Shown here one piece after another: positions 1 to 11,388 of a stretch of 64,000 bases of DNA. The DNA comes from Cryptomeria japonica (Eukaryota > Streptophyta > Pinopsida > Cupressales > Cupressaceae), in NCBI RefSeq assembly GCF_030272615.1, contig NC_081411.1:42585140-42649139 (forward strand). Reading direction: 5' to 3'. The notes below the pieces were generated by a model. The model was not told where the DNA came from and did not search any database. It saw only the letters and a list, made by a program, of their open reading frames with translations. Position numbers and translations under genes: made by a program. The stretch's first letter is position 1, and the number at the start of each line of letters is the position of its first letter.

Positions 1-399
1 TTCTATGAACCCTTAGGTGTCGTTAGAGGTCATATTGTGTCCTAAGGGGTCATACAACATTCTGTAATCCTTTAGGACACCATATGACCCCTTAGGTGTC
101 GTTATGGGTCATAACGTGTCTTTCGGGGTCATATTATGTCCTACGACCCCTTAAGACACCATATGACCCCTTACGACACCATATGGTGTCACTATAGGTC
201 GTATGGTGTTCAAAGGGTTCAATGGTGTCCTATGACCCTTAGGAAACCATATGATCCCTTAGGTGTCAAATTTTGTAAGCAATATTGGCACTTCTTTTTA
301 TATTGTAATAATAGTTCATCTTACCACCTCAAGACACCGTATGACCCCTTAGGACATCATATGCTCCTAAAGGGTCATGTGGTGTTATGTGGGGTCCTA

Positions 400-402
<3 letters not shown>

Positions 403-461
<59 letters not shown>
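403..461. repeat. (GA)n microsatellite in satellite unit 1
   Basis: Near-perfect GA dinucleotide run of about 59 bp between TCCTAAGG and GTGAGGGAGG. Confidence 0.95.
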
Positions 462-464
<3 letters not shown>

Positions 465-777
465 GGGAGGGAGAGAGATGGGGGAGAGAGAGGAATAAAA
501 AAGGGAGGGAGGGAGATGGGGGAAGAGGAAGAGATGTCACATGGGGTCCTAATTGAGACACACATGTATTAAAGCACCGTATAACCCCTTAAGATAGCAT
601 AAATGGTCTCCTTTGACCCTTAGGACACCATATGACCCCTTAGGTGTCAAATTTTGTAAGCAATATGGCACTTCTTTTTATATTGTAATAATAGTTCATC
701 TTACCACCTCAAGACACCGTATGACCCCTTAGGACATCATATGCTCCTAAAGGGTCATGTGGTGTTATGTGGGGTCC

Positions 778-780
<3 letters not shown>

Positions 781-855
<75 letters not shown>
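781..855. repeat. (GA)n microsatellite in satellite unit 2
   Basis: GA run of about 75 bp, the longest of the three. It is followed by TGAAGGAAGTGAGGG, a small insertion relative to unit 1. Confidence 0.95.
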
Positions 856-859
<4 letters not shown>

Positions 860-1190
860 AGGAAGTGAGGGAGGGAGAGAGATGGGGGAGAGAGAGGAAT
901 AAAAAAGGGAGGGAGGGAGATGGGGGAAGAGGAAGAGATGTCACATGGGGTCCTAATTGAGCCACACATGTATTAAAACACTATATAACCCCTTAAGATA
1001 GCATAAATGGTCTCCTATGACCCTTAGGACACCATATGACCCCTTAGGTGTCAAATTTTGTAAGCAATATTGGCACTTCTTTTTATATTGTAATAATAGT
1101 TCATCTTACCACCTTAAGACACCGTATGACCGCTTAGGACATCATATGCTCCTAAAGGGTCATGTGGTGTTATGTGGGGTCCTAAGGGGG

Positions 1191-1192
<2 letters not shown>

Positions 1193-1255
<63 letters not shown>
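1193..1255. repeat. (GA)n microsatellite in satellite unit 3
   Basis: GA run of about 63 bp preceded by an expanded G run. A further shorter GA run lies at about 1565-1592, outside the three complete units. Confidence 0.95.
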
Positions 1256-1258
<3 letters not shown>

Positions 1259-1560
1259 GGGAGGGAGAGAGATGGGGGAGAGAGAGGAATAAAAAAGGGA
1301 GGGAGGGAGATGGGGGAAGAGGAAGAGATGTCACATGGGGTCCTAATTGAGCCACACATGTGTTACAACACCATATAACCCCTTAAGATAGCATACATGG
1401 TCTGAAGGGGTCATATGGCATCATTGGGGGTCATACAGGGTCATAATGGGGCTGGACGTGTGTTAGAACATCATATGACCCCTTGGAACATCATATGGTC
1501 TTAAGGGGTCATATGTATGCTAAGGGACCTTACATGATGTCATTAGGTGTTATGTGGGGT

Positions 1561-1595
<35 letters not shown>

Positions 1596-1619
1596 TGCAA
1601 TGTACAATAAGATATCAAA

Positions 1620-1945
1620 AGACAATATATATCAATATACATGTACATGTACATACACATATACATATAATACACATAAAATATCAAAAGATAATACACA
1701 TACATACATATTATATATATTATACATGTATATATTATAAATGTACATATATGTATACATACATCATTCACATATTATATACATTATAAACACACAAACG
1801 CCATACACATATTATATACATCTATATACATACATATGTGTGTCTATGTATATATATGCACATATTATATATACATATATACATACGATATCTACATATA
1901 TACATATTATACATATACATATATGTATGCACACACACACATTTT
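1620..1945. repeat. AT-rich TA/CA microsatellite tract
   Basis: Long mixture of ATAC, ATAT and CACA repeats with few G residues. Open frames in this stretch translate to Tyr-Ile-His-Thr low complexity and are not genes. Confidence 0.9.
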
Positions 1946-1994
1946 AAACATACACATTAATTTCTTTATGTTAGAGTACCACTGGCAGAACCAC

Positions 1995-2095
1995 GTACGC
2001 GATGCTTATTCAAAAGAAACCTCGTACGCTGTTCTTATTCAAAAGGAACCCCATATGCGGTTCTTATTCAAAAGAAACCCCGTACACATTCTTGT
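1995..2095. repeat. 29 bp minisatellite, three copies plus partial
   Basis: Units start at about 1995, 2024 and 2053 with a partial at 2082. Each carries TTCTTATTCAAAAG or TGCTTATTCAAAAG followed by RAACCYC. From 2110 to 2890 I see only AT-rich unique sequence with no supported feature. Confidence 0.8.
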
Positions 2096-2966
2096 CTATT
2101 TAGGCTTGTGAATAGGCCTGGATGACAAAGCTACGGTTTGGAATTTTGATTTCCCTCCATTTCCCTCCTTTTTGATGTGTTTTGTTTTATGAACTTGGTT
2201 TCTCGACTTTATCATCATCAAGTTTACACTTCATCAAGTGGTTATTTCTAAAATTTCCACCATATTTCAACCCATCTTCTGAGCTTTCTAACCATATAAT
2301 TTTTTTTGAATTTGAACAACAATAACATATTATTATTGAATTTCTTTTACGAGTGTCTCCATAGTTCTCAGAGACATATGTGTACCAGTTTTTTAATAAC
2401 TTTTGATCTACTAATCCAAATTTTAAAAAAATTATATATTATTGTAGTGCACTTGATTCTTTACAATTTATTAAAAAAAATGCATTTTTCGATTGTTATG
2501 GTGCAAGTTATGCTACGTGCATGAACAAGTACCTAATTTTCAGGATTTGCTCAATTGGAAAAATCATAAAACAAAATACTCAACAAAAAATTACAAAAAA
2601 ATACACAACTTCTAGTGCTCACTCTTAACTATCTTTCTGCCAAAGGACTTGTTAAAATACTAAATCTAACTATGACTTTTTTGATACGCATGTCGGACAT
2701 TATGTTATGTTTTTCAGAAAAAATCAGGGTCTTTTTTTCATGCACGAAGGATTTGACCCCCTTAATCTTATCCAATTTTGAAACAAATTAGTAGTTTTGA
2801 AACTAGATTCGGAGTACTACAATCTTTGTTCTTTGAGTATCTTCATATCTTGAGTCGATGACTCTCAACTTTCTCCTCCAAGTTCAGGTTTACCTAATTT
2901 CAGAAAAAAAATGTCCACTTATACCCCCCTTTTTGCACACCATCTTGGTGCACTTACCCACATGCC

Positions 2967-3225
2967 AAATGTAAAAAATGAAAATTCTGCATTTGGTGTG
3001 CGCCTTATTTGGTGTGTGTTTTTCAAGGCAGACAATTTGGCACATGCCAAGTATGATGCATGTCAAATGTAAAAAAATACAAATTGTGTTTGGTGTGCAC
3101 CTTATTTGGTGTAGGCAAACAATTTGGCACATGCCAAGTATGGTGCATGCCAAATGTTAAAATATGAAAATTATGTGTTTGGTGTGCACCTTATTTGGCA
3201 TGCACCAAATATGGTGCATGCCAAA
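2967..3225. repeat. Tandem repeat of ~70-98 bp with RY/CATGC motifs
   Basis: Three diverged units start at 2967, 3065 and 3152. Each contains TTTGGTGTGCRCCTTATTTGG and, except for the last, AATTTGGCACATGCCAAG before a GTGCATGYC end. Unit length shrinks from 98 to 87 to 71 bp through internal deletions. The last unit ends in a perfect inverted repeat (3194-3225). Confidence 0.85.
3194..3225. repeat. Perfect 14 bp inverted repeat, 4 bp spacer
   Basis: TTTGGCATGCACCA is followed by AATA and then its exact reverse complement. It contains two CATGCA or TGCATG (RY-type) cores. It was probably formed by a deletion inside the third tandem unit. Confidence 0.9.
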
Positions 3226-3469
3226 TGCTCTATAAGAAAAATTCAATCCCTCTCTCTCTCTATATTCGACAGTACAATATATACATAAAATATAACATTT
3301 AAATATTTCTATTTCCTTTCTTATACTTTAAGTTATTTTTATGTATATATTGGTAGGATGTTTGAGAGTGGTTTTATATCTCTAGGAATTATAATGTAGA
3401 TTCTAGATTTTAGAATATTCATATAAATTTCAGATAGTCAAATGTAAGTAATCAACATGCTTGTATTAG

Positions 3470-3760
3470 CATTCTCTCTCTCATATCTCCCTCTCCCTAC
3501 ATCATTCCCTCTCTCTCTTCCTTAACACCCTCTATCTCTCTCTCTCTCTCTCTCTCCTGGTATTTCTTTTTCTTTCCCTCAATCCCTCCCTTACTCTCTC
3601 TCTCTCTCTCTCTCTCTTGGTATTTCCCTTTCTTTCCCTCAATCCCTCCCTTACTCTCTCTATCTCTCTCACTTCCTCTCTTTAGTCTCTCCCTTTGTTT
3701 CCATCCCTTCCCCTCTCTATCCTCTCACTCTATTTCCATCAACCCCTCCTCTCTCTCGGT
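3470..3760. repeat. CT-rich microsatellite with 60 bp tandem duplication
   Basis: Pyrimidine-rich tract of (CT)n runs. Bases 3541-3600 and 3601-3660 are near-identical 60 bp copies (CT run, GGTATTTC, CTTTCCCTCAATCCCTCCC, TTACTC). Similar CT runs continue to about 3760. From 3226 to 3470 there is AT-rich unique sequence. Confidence 0.85.
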
Positions 3761-5333
3761 GATGGGAGAAAGTGAGATTGGGTTATTATGACCTAATCCC
3801 TCTTTTTCCAACACATTGGAATACAAAAGAGCCTAGGGAGATAGATCACTTTGGCTACTTCTTGTGAGAGAGAGAGAGCCAAGGATTATCTCTTAGGGTT
3901 TCTAGTCCTCTTATTGCAAATGATGAGAAAAACTAGGGTTTGAATGATCAACTAGACTAGGAGATAAAGAATTAAGAACAAATGAACTTGATACTGAACA
4001 AACTTGGGGGAGGATTTTGGATGTGTACCTGATGCAAACTAAGCCAAATTGACAAGGAACAAGGTGCCATGCCACTATCCCTGATGGACTGATAGAGAGT
4101 TGTAACTGAGAATCTGCAAATCTAAGATCCTGAAGCTGCAACCTGTCAAATTTTACTGCAAAGTGGAGGGACCAAGGCGCCACACCCCTCTCTCAGGAAT
4201 ATTAGGGCAAATCTAAAGTTTCTAGATTGTTCCTGTGCCTTTTCTTGATTTGAAACTGCTTCCGAACACCTGTTGTCATGCTTGCAACTGAAAAGGGAAG
4301 GTTTGGGTGGCTATATAGGGTTTTGACTTAGTCAAACCCCTATGTTGGTGATTCCCACCTCCACAAATAGTCAATAATGTACTACAAATGTGTGTGCTAG
4401 AACCTTGTGTGTATGCAAACCCTAAATGAAAGAAACTAGAGCTACCCTACGTGTGAGAGTAAATCCTAAATGTAAATGTAAATGACAATGCCTCAAATGA
4501 AATGTACTAAATGATCTAAAGCATAAATGTAGATATGGAAATTGATGTAAAGAAGCTCATACAAAGACACGAAAATAACATGAAATCATACCAATCCCCA
4601 AGGGAGAGATATTTCCACTAGATCTCCTATTACTCTTCAATGTCTTCAAGACTCCTAATTGATGATGAATGCTTGATGAAATGATGTTGAATGTTTTTTA
4701 AGACTCCACATAGGCTTCTCTTTCACTACATAGAAGGCTCCTTCAATATTGCTCCAATAGCTTTTTCCTTGATTTGATTCCTTAGATCCATTCAAATGAA
4801 GAAAGAGAGCTCTTATGTATGAAACCCTAGATCTTAATTTTGATTTAATTTCATCTTTAGGCTGACTTAGAGATTTAATATTCCACCAATTTCTTGGGGT
4901 TAAGCATTATAATATCATAGAATTGTGCTCCCTAAATTTCGGGAAAAAATCCGAGGACCATGTGCACTCCTGCCACGGTCTGGCCAACTTTTCACCAAAT
5001 TTTCATTGCCATTAATGTGATGATATTAGAGTGAATCCCAAAGTTACAGCTGATTTTGAGATGTTTTGATATGCGAAATCGGTCCTAAAAGATCAAAATA
5101 GGACATAATTAGGGTTTATGATTAAATGATTTATTGGAGAAATAAATAAAAAGGGGCACACTTAGGGTAAAGGGTCCAATTTTATGATGTGAGGAGTGAT
5201 GAAATATGACTTTAGATTTAATTAAATTCTTAAAGGGAAATAATAATGCAAGATGCAAATAAACTAAGGCAGGTGCTAAACTAAGTGTGAAATTGTACCA
5301 CCCTAGCAAGGGTGTACAATTTATGACACTACA
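3760..5333 (-). repeat. GY1 3' LTR (left boundary uncertain)
   Basis: On the minus strand it begins TGTAGTGTCATAAA, the same 14 bases that open the GY2 LTR at 20893, and it abuts a polypurine tract. A minus-strand CCTATATAG at 4311-4320 sits about 1.0 kb in, as expected of an LTR promoter. No TG/CA end or target duplication could be found at the left, so the start is approximate. Open frames at 3911-4183 and 5109-5357 look incidental. Confidence 0.6.
4311..4320 (-). promoter_or_regulatory. TATA-like box in GY1 LTR
   Basis: Minus-strand CCCTATATAG inside the putative LTR, oriented toward the left end, consistent with a U3/R promoter. Confidence 0.5.
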
Positions 5334-5349
5334 TTTTGCCCCCACTTTA
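5334..5349 (-). other. GY1 polypurine tract
   Basis: Minus strand reads AAAGTGGGGGCAAAA directly before TGTAGTG, the classic plus-strand primer position next to a 3' LTR. The stretch 5350-6360 to its right holds no supported ORF and reads as the untranslated tail of the element. Confidence 0.75.
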
Positions 5350-6363
5350 GTGGTCATATGACATTATGTGCATATAAAAGATAAAGTAAAGTAAACACTC
5401 ATTAAAAAGGATATATCCACAACTTTCCGAATGAAGCCCCCAACGGTATCTGTAGTACATAGTTAGGATCCGCACCCTAGAAAACCATATGTTAGATAAA
5501 ATCACAAAATCACCTAAATTCTTACTAAGGAAGCTGATGAAAATTCGAGGGTAGCTATATGCCCCCCTGTTTTAGCTTGCTAATTTTAGTGAGTTGAAAT
5601 AGGGTATCATGTTTACCACATCAAATTGTGAAAGAAGATTGATGACAAATGCTCACAAGAAGATTTGATACAAGACCGAAAACTAATGGAGAATCATTTG
5701 GTAAGAAAGAGGACTACACCTCACTTCCAACACAACAAAGAGTGTGAGGATTTGAGAGCTCTCTAGCACAAGATGAAATATTTTAATGGAAACAAAAGCA
5801 AGAGATATAATCCAAAAATACAACTCCATAAAGGAAATTGGAAAAGAATGGAGGATTGAAATGACATCAAAGAGAGATTATTTATAACAACACTCTTCTA
5901 AAATAAGGAAAGATATCCTCATCAGGGATATGCACATGCACAAAATAGAAGGATTTATTATAAAAGATACTACTCAATGAAGAAAAGAAATTGAAGAATT
6001 ATCAAAGACTTCCAACACCAAGGAGGAGGTCCCAATTAAGGATATGTACTTAAGATCCCCATTAGGGATGCTTGTTCCAATATGAGAGGAGTTCAAATAT
6101 GAATACACCTCTACAATCAATAAGAAATCCTTATAAAAGACACCACTTCACAAAGAGGAAAGTTTAATCTTAAGAAGGAGAGATGTTTGAAATCAATCTT
6201 GCCCCCCCATATATAGGGAGAAGAGATGAGATAAAAATAGGCTATTTTATTGCTTCCACAAGTATGATTTCATGTGAAATTGTACCATCATGAATGACAA
6301 TGAGCCCTGAGTAAGTGAGTTACCAATGTCACATAATGATGATCAACATAATAGCCATTAATG

Positions 6364-7950
6364 TTATTTAAAGACATGATAGATTGAATGTGGTATTTGA
6401 ATATGACATGGTAAATGATCTACTATAAGTGAGATTAAAAACATGCATAAGATGATGATTGTTAAAAATTCTTTAGAAAGAGAGAAGTTTATAGAAGAAT
6501 AATAGGCCACTAAGTCATACTTTTCGTGCACACAAGAAATCTTAGGAGAGGGATAAGTGTGAATCATTAGAGCCTTATTCCAAGAAGAAGGGTTTTTAGA
6601 ATGAGTAGAAGATAAGGCCTCATAAGTGGGATTAGAAATCTCTTGAGGAGAGCCATAAAGAGATTTGTTCATCGCCAAGATTTCCTTATGAGGGGGATGA
6701 GTGTTGAAAGAAGTAGAAGATGATTTAATTGAGGTGAGGTCATCATCACTACTAAATATAGAAGTCACATTGAGAGATGGTCTTTTAGATGCTTTGGTGG
6801 GCTTAGAAGGATTATATCCAAGTCCAAATGAAGATTCATGTGTATTATATTCTAAAGGATCTTTAATTCATTGTTCATTTGCACCACAACCATTGCCATC
6901 ATAGCCACTCTTAGCTAAAATGTGAAAACTAGGACCATAAAGGGATGCCAAATCAAAAAGAGATGGTTGCACCTTATAGGTATCAGTGCTATATGAATTA
7001 GAGAAAATATTTGAAGAATTATTTGAATTAGAAGTAGCCACAAAGTGGTTACTTAGTTATTTAGATAAAATGGGTTTCCCTTTAGGTTCCTCTTTATATT
7101 TCTCCTTCACAGTCTTATCTTCTTTCCAAGATACTCTATACTCTCCTACAAAAGTAGGGTTAAAGTCTAGAGATCCCCAATCATCATCTGAGAGCACTCC
7201 TTCAGGAGAAAAGATATCTTTGGGAGGAGATTCTGATTGAGTACTAGAAGGAACTACATCATTAAAAGAGATAGATATATTTGAAGAAGTAGAAGGATTA
7301 GGAAAAGAATGGGAAGTGGTTGAACAAGAAGATCCAGTTTTTAATGGTTCTTGAAGTTTGGTATTAGCTAACAAGCTGTAGGTTGTATTATTATAAATGA
7401 ACTTGACTTGCCCATGTAAAGTTGAGGGGACAACTTGCATGCTATGAATCCAAGGTCTCCCTAATAGAAGGTTATATGTCAAATTACCATGCATAACATG
7501 AATAGGTGTAGGTAAAATAATAGGACCTACCTTAATAGGCAAGGTTATGACACCTATACATTGTTTAGCAACATTATCAAAGCCTCAAATAGACATAGAA
7601 ATAGGTTCAATGAGAGAACAATCCACTTTAATCTTATCCAATAAGTCCACACCACAAACATTAAGGCCAGATCCATTGTCCACAAGGGTTCATTTTACAA
7701 CACTATCATTGATAATAACCACAATCATAAGAGGATCATATTGATGTTGGATTCCATGAGAAGGTAACTCATCTTGTGTGAATATAATTTGAGCTTTGGA
7801 TTTGATTGTAGAATCAATCAAAGCGGACATGTTATTAGGTGTCATTGTAGGAGGGACATCTAAGTTTTTCAAAGAATCTTGAAACATCCCATGATAAGCT
7901 AGTGAAGTTTGAACCAAATCCCAAATAGAAATCTTGGTAGGAGTAGCTTT
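6364..7950 (-). pseudogene. GY1 protease-like domain and C-terminal region
   Basis: Read on the minus strand, the segment from 7950 to about 7060 has the profile of a plant Gypsy protease region. It contains KISIWDLVQTS, then DELPSHGI, then a WTLVDNGSGLNV-type active-site stretch near 7690 (DNG in place of the usual DSG/DTG), then LLLGRPWIHSM and VVPSTLHGQVKF near 7430. A Ser/Pro-rich tail follows, then a decayed G-patch (separate entry), then more Ser-rich sequence to 6364. Several stops and frame changes make it non-functional. The N-terminal continuation is displaced by COP-A to 18975-19574. No RT follows. Confidence 0.75.
6845..6935 (-). pseudogene. Decayed G-patch motif in GY1
   Basis: The minus strand translates to SGYDGNGCGANEQ, a stop (TGA), then IKDPLEYN, and a little further FGLGYNPSK. 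Spacing of the glycines, the aromatic residue and the later PL matches the G-patch consensus, a short glycine-rich nucleic-acid-binding motif found in RNA-processing proteins and C-terminal to protease in some retroelements. The TGA replaces what is normally a glycine codon after Gln, one base change from GGA. It lies downstream of the protease, as in known retroelement G-patches. Confidence 0.65.
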
Positions 7951-9171
7951 TGTTGGCCATTTGGTGGAATTGATTATGTGTTGCATTGATGTTTTGTCAT
8001 TGATGTCAATAGTAGCTATTTGGATGCTTTACCGACACCCTTCTGTTCCCGGTAGGATGAGTGGTTTCAAGTTAACTTGGATCTGACATGATCCGGTTGA
8101 CTCCGGTATAATCTGGTGATGGAATTGGCTTGTTCATGATGCTTATACTCATATTTGGTCAATTGGTTTTTGTCTGGTGATTAGATGCTATCCTTCTTGC
8201 TTAGAAGATCGGTTTTTGGTTCCGTCGAGGGTTTCACCGACAGAGCTTTTGGTGGAGATCTTTGATGAATTGCATAATTGGTGTTGGTGCAGCTTCTGAT
8301 GGACTTTTAGGATGTTGTTGATGATCTTGTTCGAGACTTGGAATTTGGAAATTATTGCTGAAATGTGTGGACCTATACTTGGTCCGAGTTGATCTAATTT
8401 ATGAACCAACAATAATGTAGCGTGCAGATATGACCTATCGTTGTATTTACAGGATGTCTTTTGTGTTGGATATTACTTGTTTGGTCTAAGGCCGACATGG
8501 TTTGTAATTATGTAATTGGTTTATTGTCTAGTGTCCAAACTGATTGTTTATGGTCAAGGGTTTGTATAAATAAGATGTAAGATCTCATTGTAGATCATCA
8601 TGGTTATTGTAAGAGGTCATGGTCAAGGAATGTAATGTGCGGAAAATATAATGTCATTCAAGTAGAGGATTTGGTCAATCATTGAAGATCAAATTGGGTT
8701 TATGTAAGAGGATTTAGTCCTCTGGTATTGAGCTTAATCGGAACTATACTCAGGCATAGGAGATGCTATCTTTTGCAGTTCAACATTTCTCCAGATTGTA
8801 GTCTGGATTTGTATGTAGCTAGTGAGACTCCTTTTGTGATGAGTAGTGTGCTCTAGGTTGTTGGGCTTCGTGCAAGTGTAGGCCCCTTCATTTTAATTCA
8901 CATACTTACTGCAAAAGTATTATTTGATTGTGGGTAGGCTTCCCACCGTGATTTTTTCCTTTACCGAGTTTTGCATGTACAAATCTTGGTGTTATGTGGA
9001 TAGTTTTTATTATGTGATTATTGTTTATGCTTAATTGGTTTATCTTCTATTCTGGTATTATTGTTTTGGGTTCTAGTATTAAAGTTTAAATTGCTAATGA
9101 TTCTGGTAATCTGTGCCAACTAATTCACCCCCCTCTCTTAGTTGTCTTCTAGTTATCTGAATTGTCTAACA
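7951..9171 (+). repeat. COP-A 5' LTR
   Basis: TG...CA-bounded LTR of 1221 bp, matching 17755-18974 along its whole length. It has a TATAAATA box and, near the 3' end, the block GATTCACCCC-type followed by CTCTTAGTTGTCTT that also appears in COP-B and in the two later solo LTRs. Confidence 0.92.
8565..8572 (+). promoter_or_regulatory. TATA box of COP-A 5' LTR
   Basis: TATAAATA, conserved at 18367-18374 in the 3' LTR. Both are followed by AGATGTAAGATCTCATTG. Confidence 0.7.
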
Positions 9172-9173
9172 AT

Positions 9174-9185
9174 TGGTATCAGAGC
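9174..9185 (+). other. COP-A primer binding site
   Basis: TGGTATCAGAGC two bases after the LTR end, the standard Copia site complementary to the 3' end of initiator methionine tRNA. Confidence 0.9.
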
Positions 9186-9229
9186 TTTGGTCCTCTCTGC
9201 AGAAAGCTCAATCGCTTGAGGAAGGTCCT

Positions 9230-10517
9230 ATGATGACTTACAGTTCAAATTCATGATTCATCCAGTTCTTCTGGAGCTATCTTTCAAAGGGATATACCAA
9301 GGCTTGAAGGAACAAATTACACAGTATGGAAGATTCAGATGGAGACTCATCTGAGATGTCTTGGAAAGGAGATTTGGGAGATCACATAGAATGGTGTAAC
9401 ACCCTATAATCCGGGATCTGGCAATCCTCCTCCGGCTAACCTAGACAAGGATCTTGAGAATGATTGTGGAGAAAGAGAAGCCCTCTTGTGTGCACTTTCT
9501 GATCAACAAACCACGAGATTAACAGACAAATCATTTGGAAAGGCTATATGGGATAAGTTGCAGACTCTTAATGAAGGTGACCCTATAGTGAAGATTGCTA
9601 AACTTGATGGTTATCGGGTGAGATATGAAAACCTGAAGATGGAAGAAGATGAAAGGATTACTGCATTCATGGAAAGGGTAAATGAGATTGTTATGGGAAT
9701 CCAATGTTGTGGTGAAACTCTAAGTGAAGATGAAATTGTTTCTAAAGTCTTGAGAGCCCTACCACCAGCTTACAAAATGAAGGCTACTACTATTAATGAG
9801 TTGAGAAAAATGGCTAATACATCTGTCAAAAGAGATACCTTGGTTGGGAAACTATCTTCTTTTGAGCTTGAGGAATATGGACCTTCTGGAGCTATGAAGA
9901 CTAAACCTTCTTTTCATGCATTTACATCTACAACCGATACACAAGACTGGAAAGCTTTATATGCAAAAGACTTAGAAGATATGAATAGAGAAGATGATGA
10001 GTTTGAGCAACTTGAAGCACTATTTGATAGAAGAGTACTGAAAGGACCAGTAGGAAGTAAGTATGAAGGAAAATAATTTAAAAAATGTTTTGCATGCAAT
10101 AAGATTGGTCATTTTGCATCTAGATGTCCTAAAAGAAATTCAAGATTTGAAGAAAGAGTTAAAAGATCATTTAAGTCTAACCCTAGTTATCAGAACAAGT
10201 ATAGATTCAAGGAAAAAAGAGACAAATAATGCTACATAGCAGATGAGGAAGGCATTACTGATTCAAATGATGAACCGACAAAATACTCTACTAGTGGATC
10301 TGACAATAGGAAGAAATGGGTGTTCCTAGCTATTAAGGAAGATGATCTAGCACTGGAAGAGATTGTACCTAAGGAGAAGGCACTTACTGCTAAAATTTAA
10401 GGATAAGGATGAATGGGTAATTGACAGTGGTTATTCATATCATATGACTAGAGATAAAGGGAATTTTCTGTCTTTGCAAGAATTTGATGGTGAACTAGTT
10501 AGATTTGGAGATGACTA
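9230..10517 (+). pseudogene. COP-A Gag polyprotein and protease start
   Basis: Gag begins near the ATG at 9230 but the first frame closes quickly. A shifted frame gives the N-terminal NYTVWKIQMETHL motif typical of Copia Gag (DUF4219/UBN2 type). The longest open part, 9486-10076, carries the UBN2 core with IWDKLQTLNEGD, KMEEDERITAFMERVNEI and KVLRALPPAYKM. A stop at 10074 is followed in frame by the zinc knuckle CFACNKIGHFASRC (about 10088-10129). Further on, near 10415, EWVIDSGYSYHMT is the aspartic protease active site (DSG present). The protein is cut off at 10517 by COP-B. At least four disabling changes are visible. Confidence 0.88.
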
Positions 10518-10518
10518 T

Positions 10519-11318
10519 TGGCATTCTACACTCATATGAGATTGTTTGATGTTGTCATTGATGGCAACCAACCGGTATTGGGTTACACAGGATCACCGAC
10601 AACAGGTTATACATCGGCACCGACACCGGCAGGCGCTTACATTGGCATTCAGATTTCATCGACAACGAAGCATACCAGCACTCAGGCCGACATGGGATGA
10701 ACTTTTGTTTATTATATTGTTATGTAATTATCTTTTGTAAGCTGACATGGTATATTGTAATGACTCATATAAGTATGAGATCTCATAGGTCATTTTGTAT
10801 GGATAAGAAATATATAGAGATGGAGATGTAATAGTGAATATCGTAAGAAGGTTATTATATAGTGACAACAAGGTTTTTGGTTAAGGTATCTATCTGAACT
10901 TAAAACGATACTGAACCTGGCATTGGAGATGCTATTTTGAGTAGTACATTGTATTGGATTTAATTATCCATTTGTAGTCAATGAGACTCTTTTGAGCAGT
11001 GAGCTCTAAGTTGTTGGTCTTCCTGCATGTGCAGGCCCTTATTGTAAGTAGTATTTATTCGTTGTCTAGTGAGTAAATATTGTGAGTCACAAATCCCACC
11101 GAGGTTTTTCCCATGCCAGGTTTCCTTGTTAAAAAGCTTATGTTATGGTGTGTTTCTATGCTATCTCTGTTATTTGTGTTTATTACATTAATTTTTGTTT
11201 ACCGGTACACTGTTTTGGGTTGCAAAGTTATAAATAAGTTTAAATCTTCATTACACCAGTTAGACACTAATTCACCCCCCCCCTCTTAGTGTCTTTGGGA
11301 CTCTCATTGATTCTAACA
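10519..11318 (+). repeat. COP-B 5' LTR
   Basis: An 800 bp LTR starting TGGCATTCTACAC and ending TTCTAACA. It has a CATATAAG box near 10766-10773 and the shared 3' block (AATTCACCCC, CTCTTAGTGTCTT). It is rich in ACCGGCA/CACCGACA words in its first 170 bp. Confidence 0.85.
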
Positions 11319-11320
11319 AT

Positions 11321-11332
11321 TGGTATTAGAGC
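11321..11332 (+). other. COP-B primer binding site (one mismatch)
   Basis: TGGTATTAGAGC, the Copia initiator-Met primer site with a single C to T change. Confidence 0.8.
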
Positions 11333-11388
11333 CTAGCCTCTATTTGTAAAAGCCTAATAGCTTGAGGAAGATTCTAAAACTAGTACAA

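Larger units (their letters stand above)
1..1560. repeat. Satellite-like tandem repeat array, ~390 bp unit
   Basis: Three consecutive copies start at about 221, 602 and 1006, each with the same order. A block rich in CCCTTAGG and CATATGACCCC comes first, then an AT-rich stretch of about 60 bp, then TCCTAA-flanked (GA)n, a purine tract GGAGGGAGGGAGATGGGGGA, and a link ending near TTAAGATAGCATA. Periods are 381, 404 and about 390 bp; the difference comes mainly from the GA array. Flanks 1-220 and 1396-1560 hold degenerate copies of a ~20 bp subunit containing CCCTTAGG or its complement. Open frames here encode only Arg-Glu or Ser-Leu runs and are not taken as genes. Confidence 0.9.

Noticed and set aside
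136-1359. Open frames encoding Arg-Glu or Ser-Leu runs
   Set aside because: They are translations of (GA)n/(CT)n arrays inside the satellite and repeat with each unit.
1483-2111. Several overlapping frames rich in Tyr, Ile, His and Thr
   Set aside because: Products of the TA/CA microsatellite, with no codon bias or domain.
2967-3225. Regular repeats suggestive of a CRISPR array
   Set aside because: Units are contiguous with no unique spacers, length varies, no cas genes, and the setting is eukaryotic.
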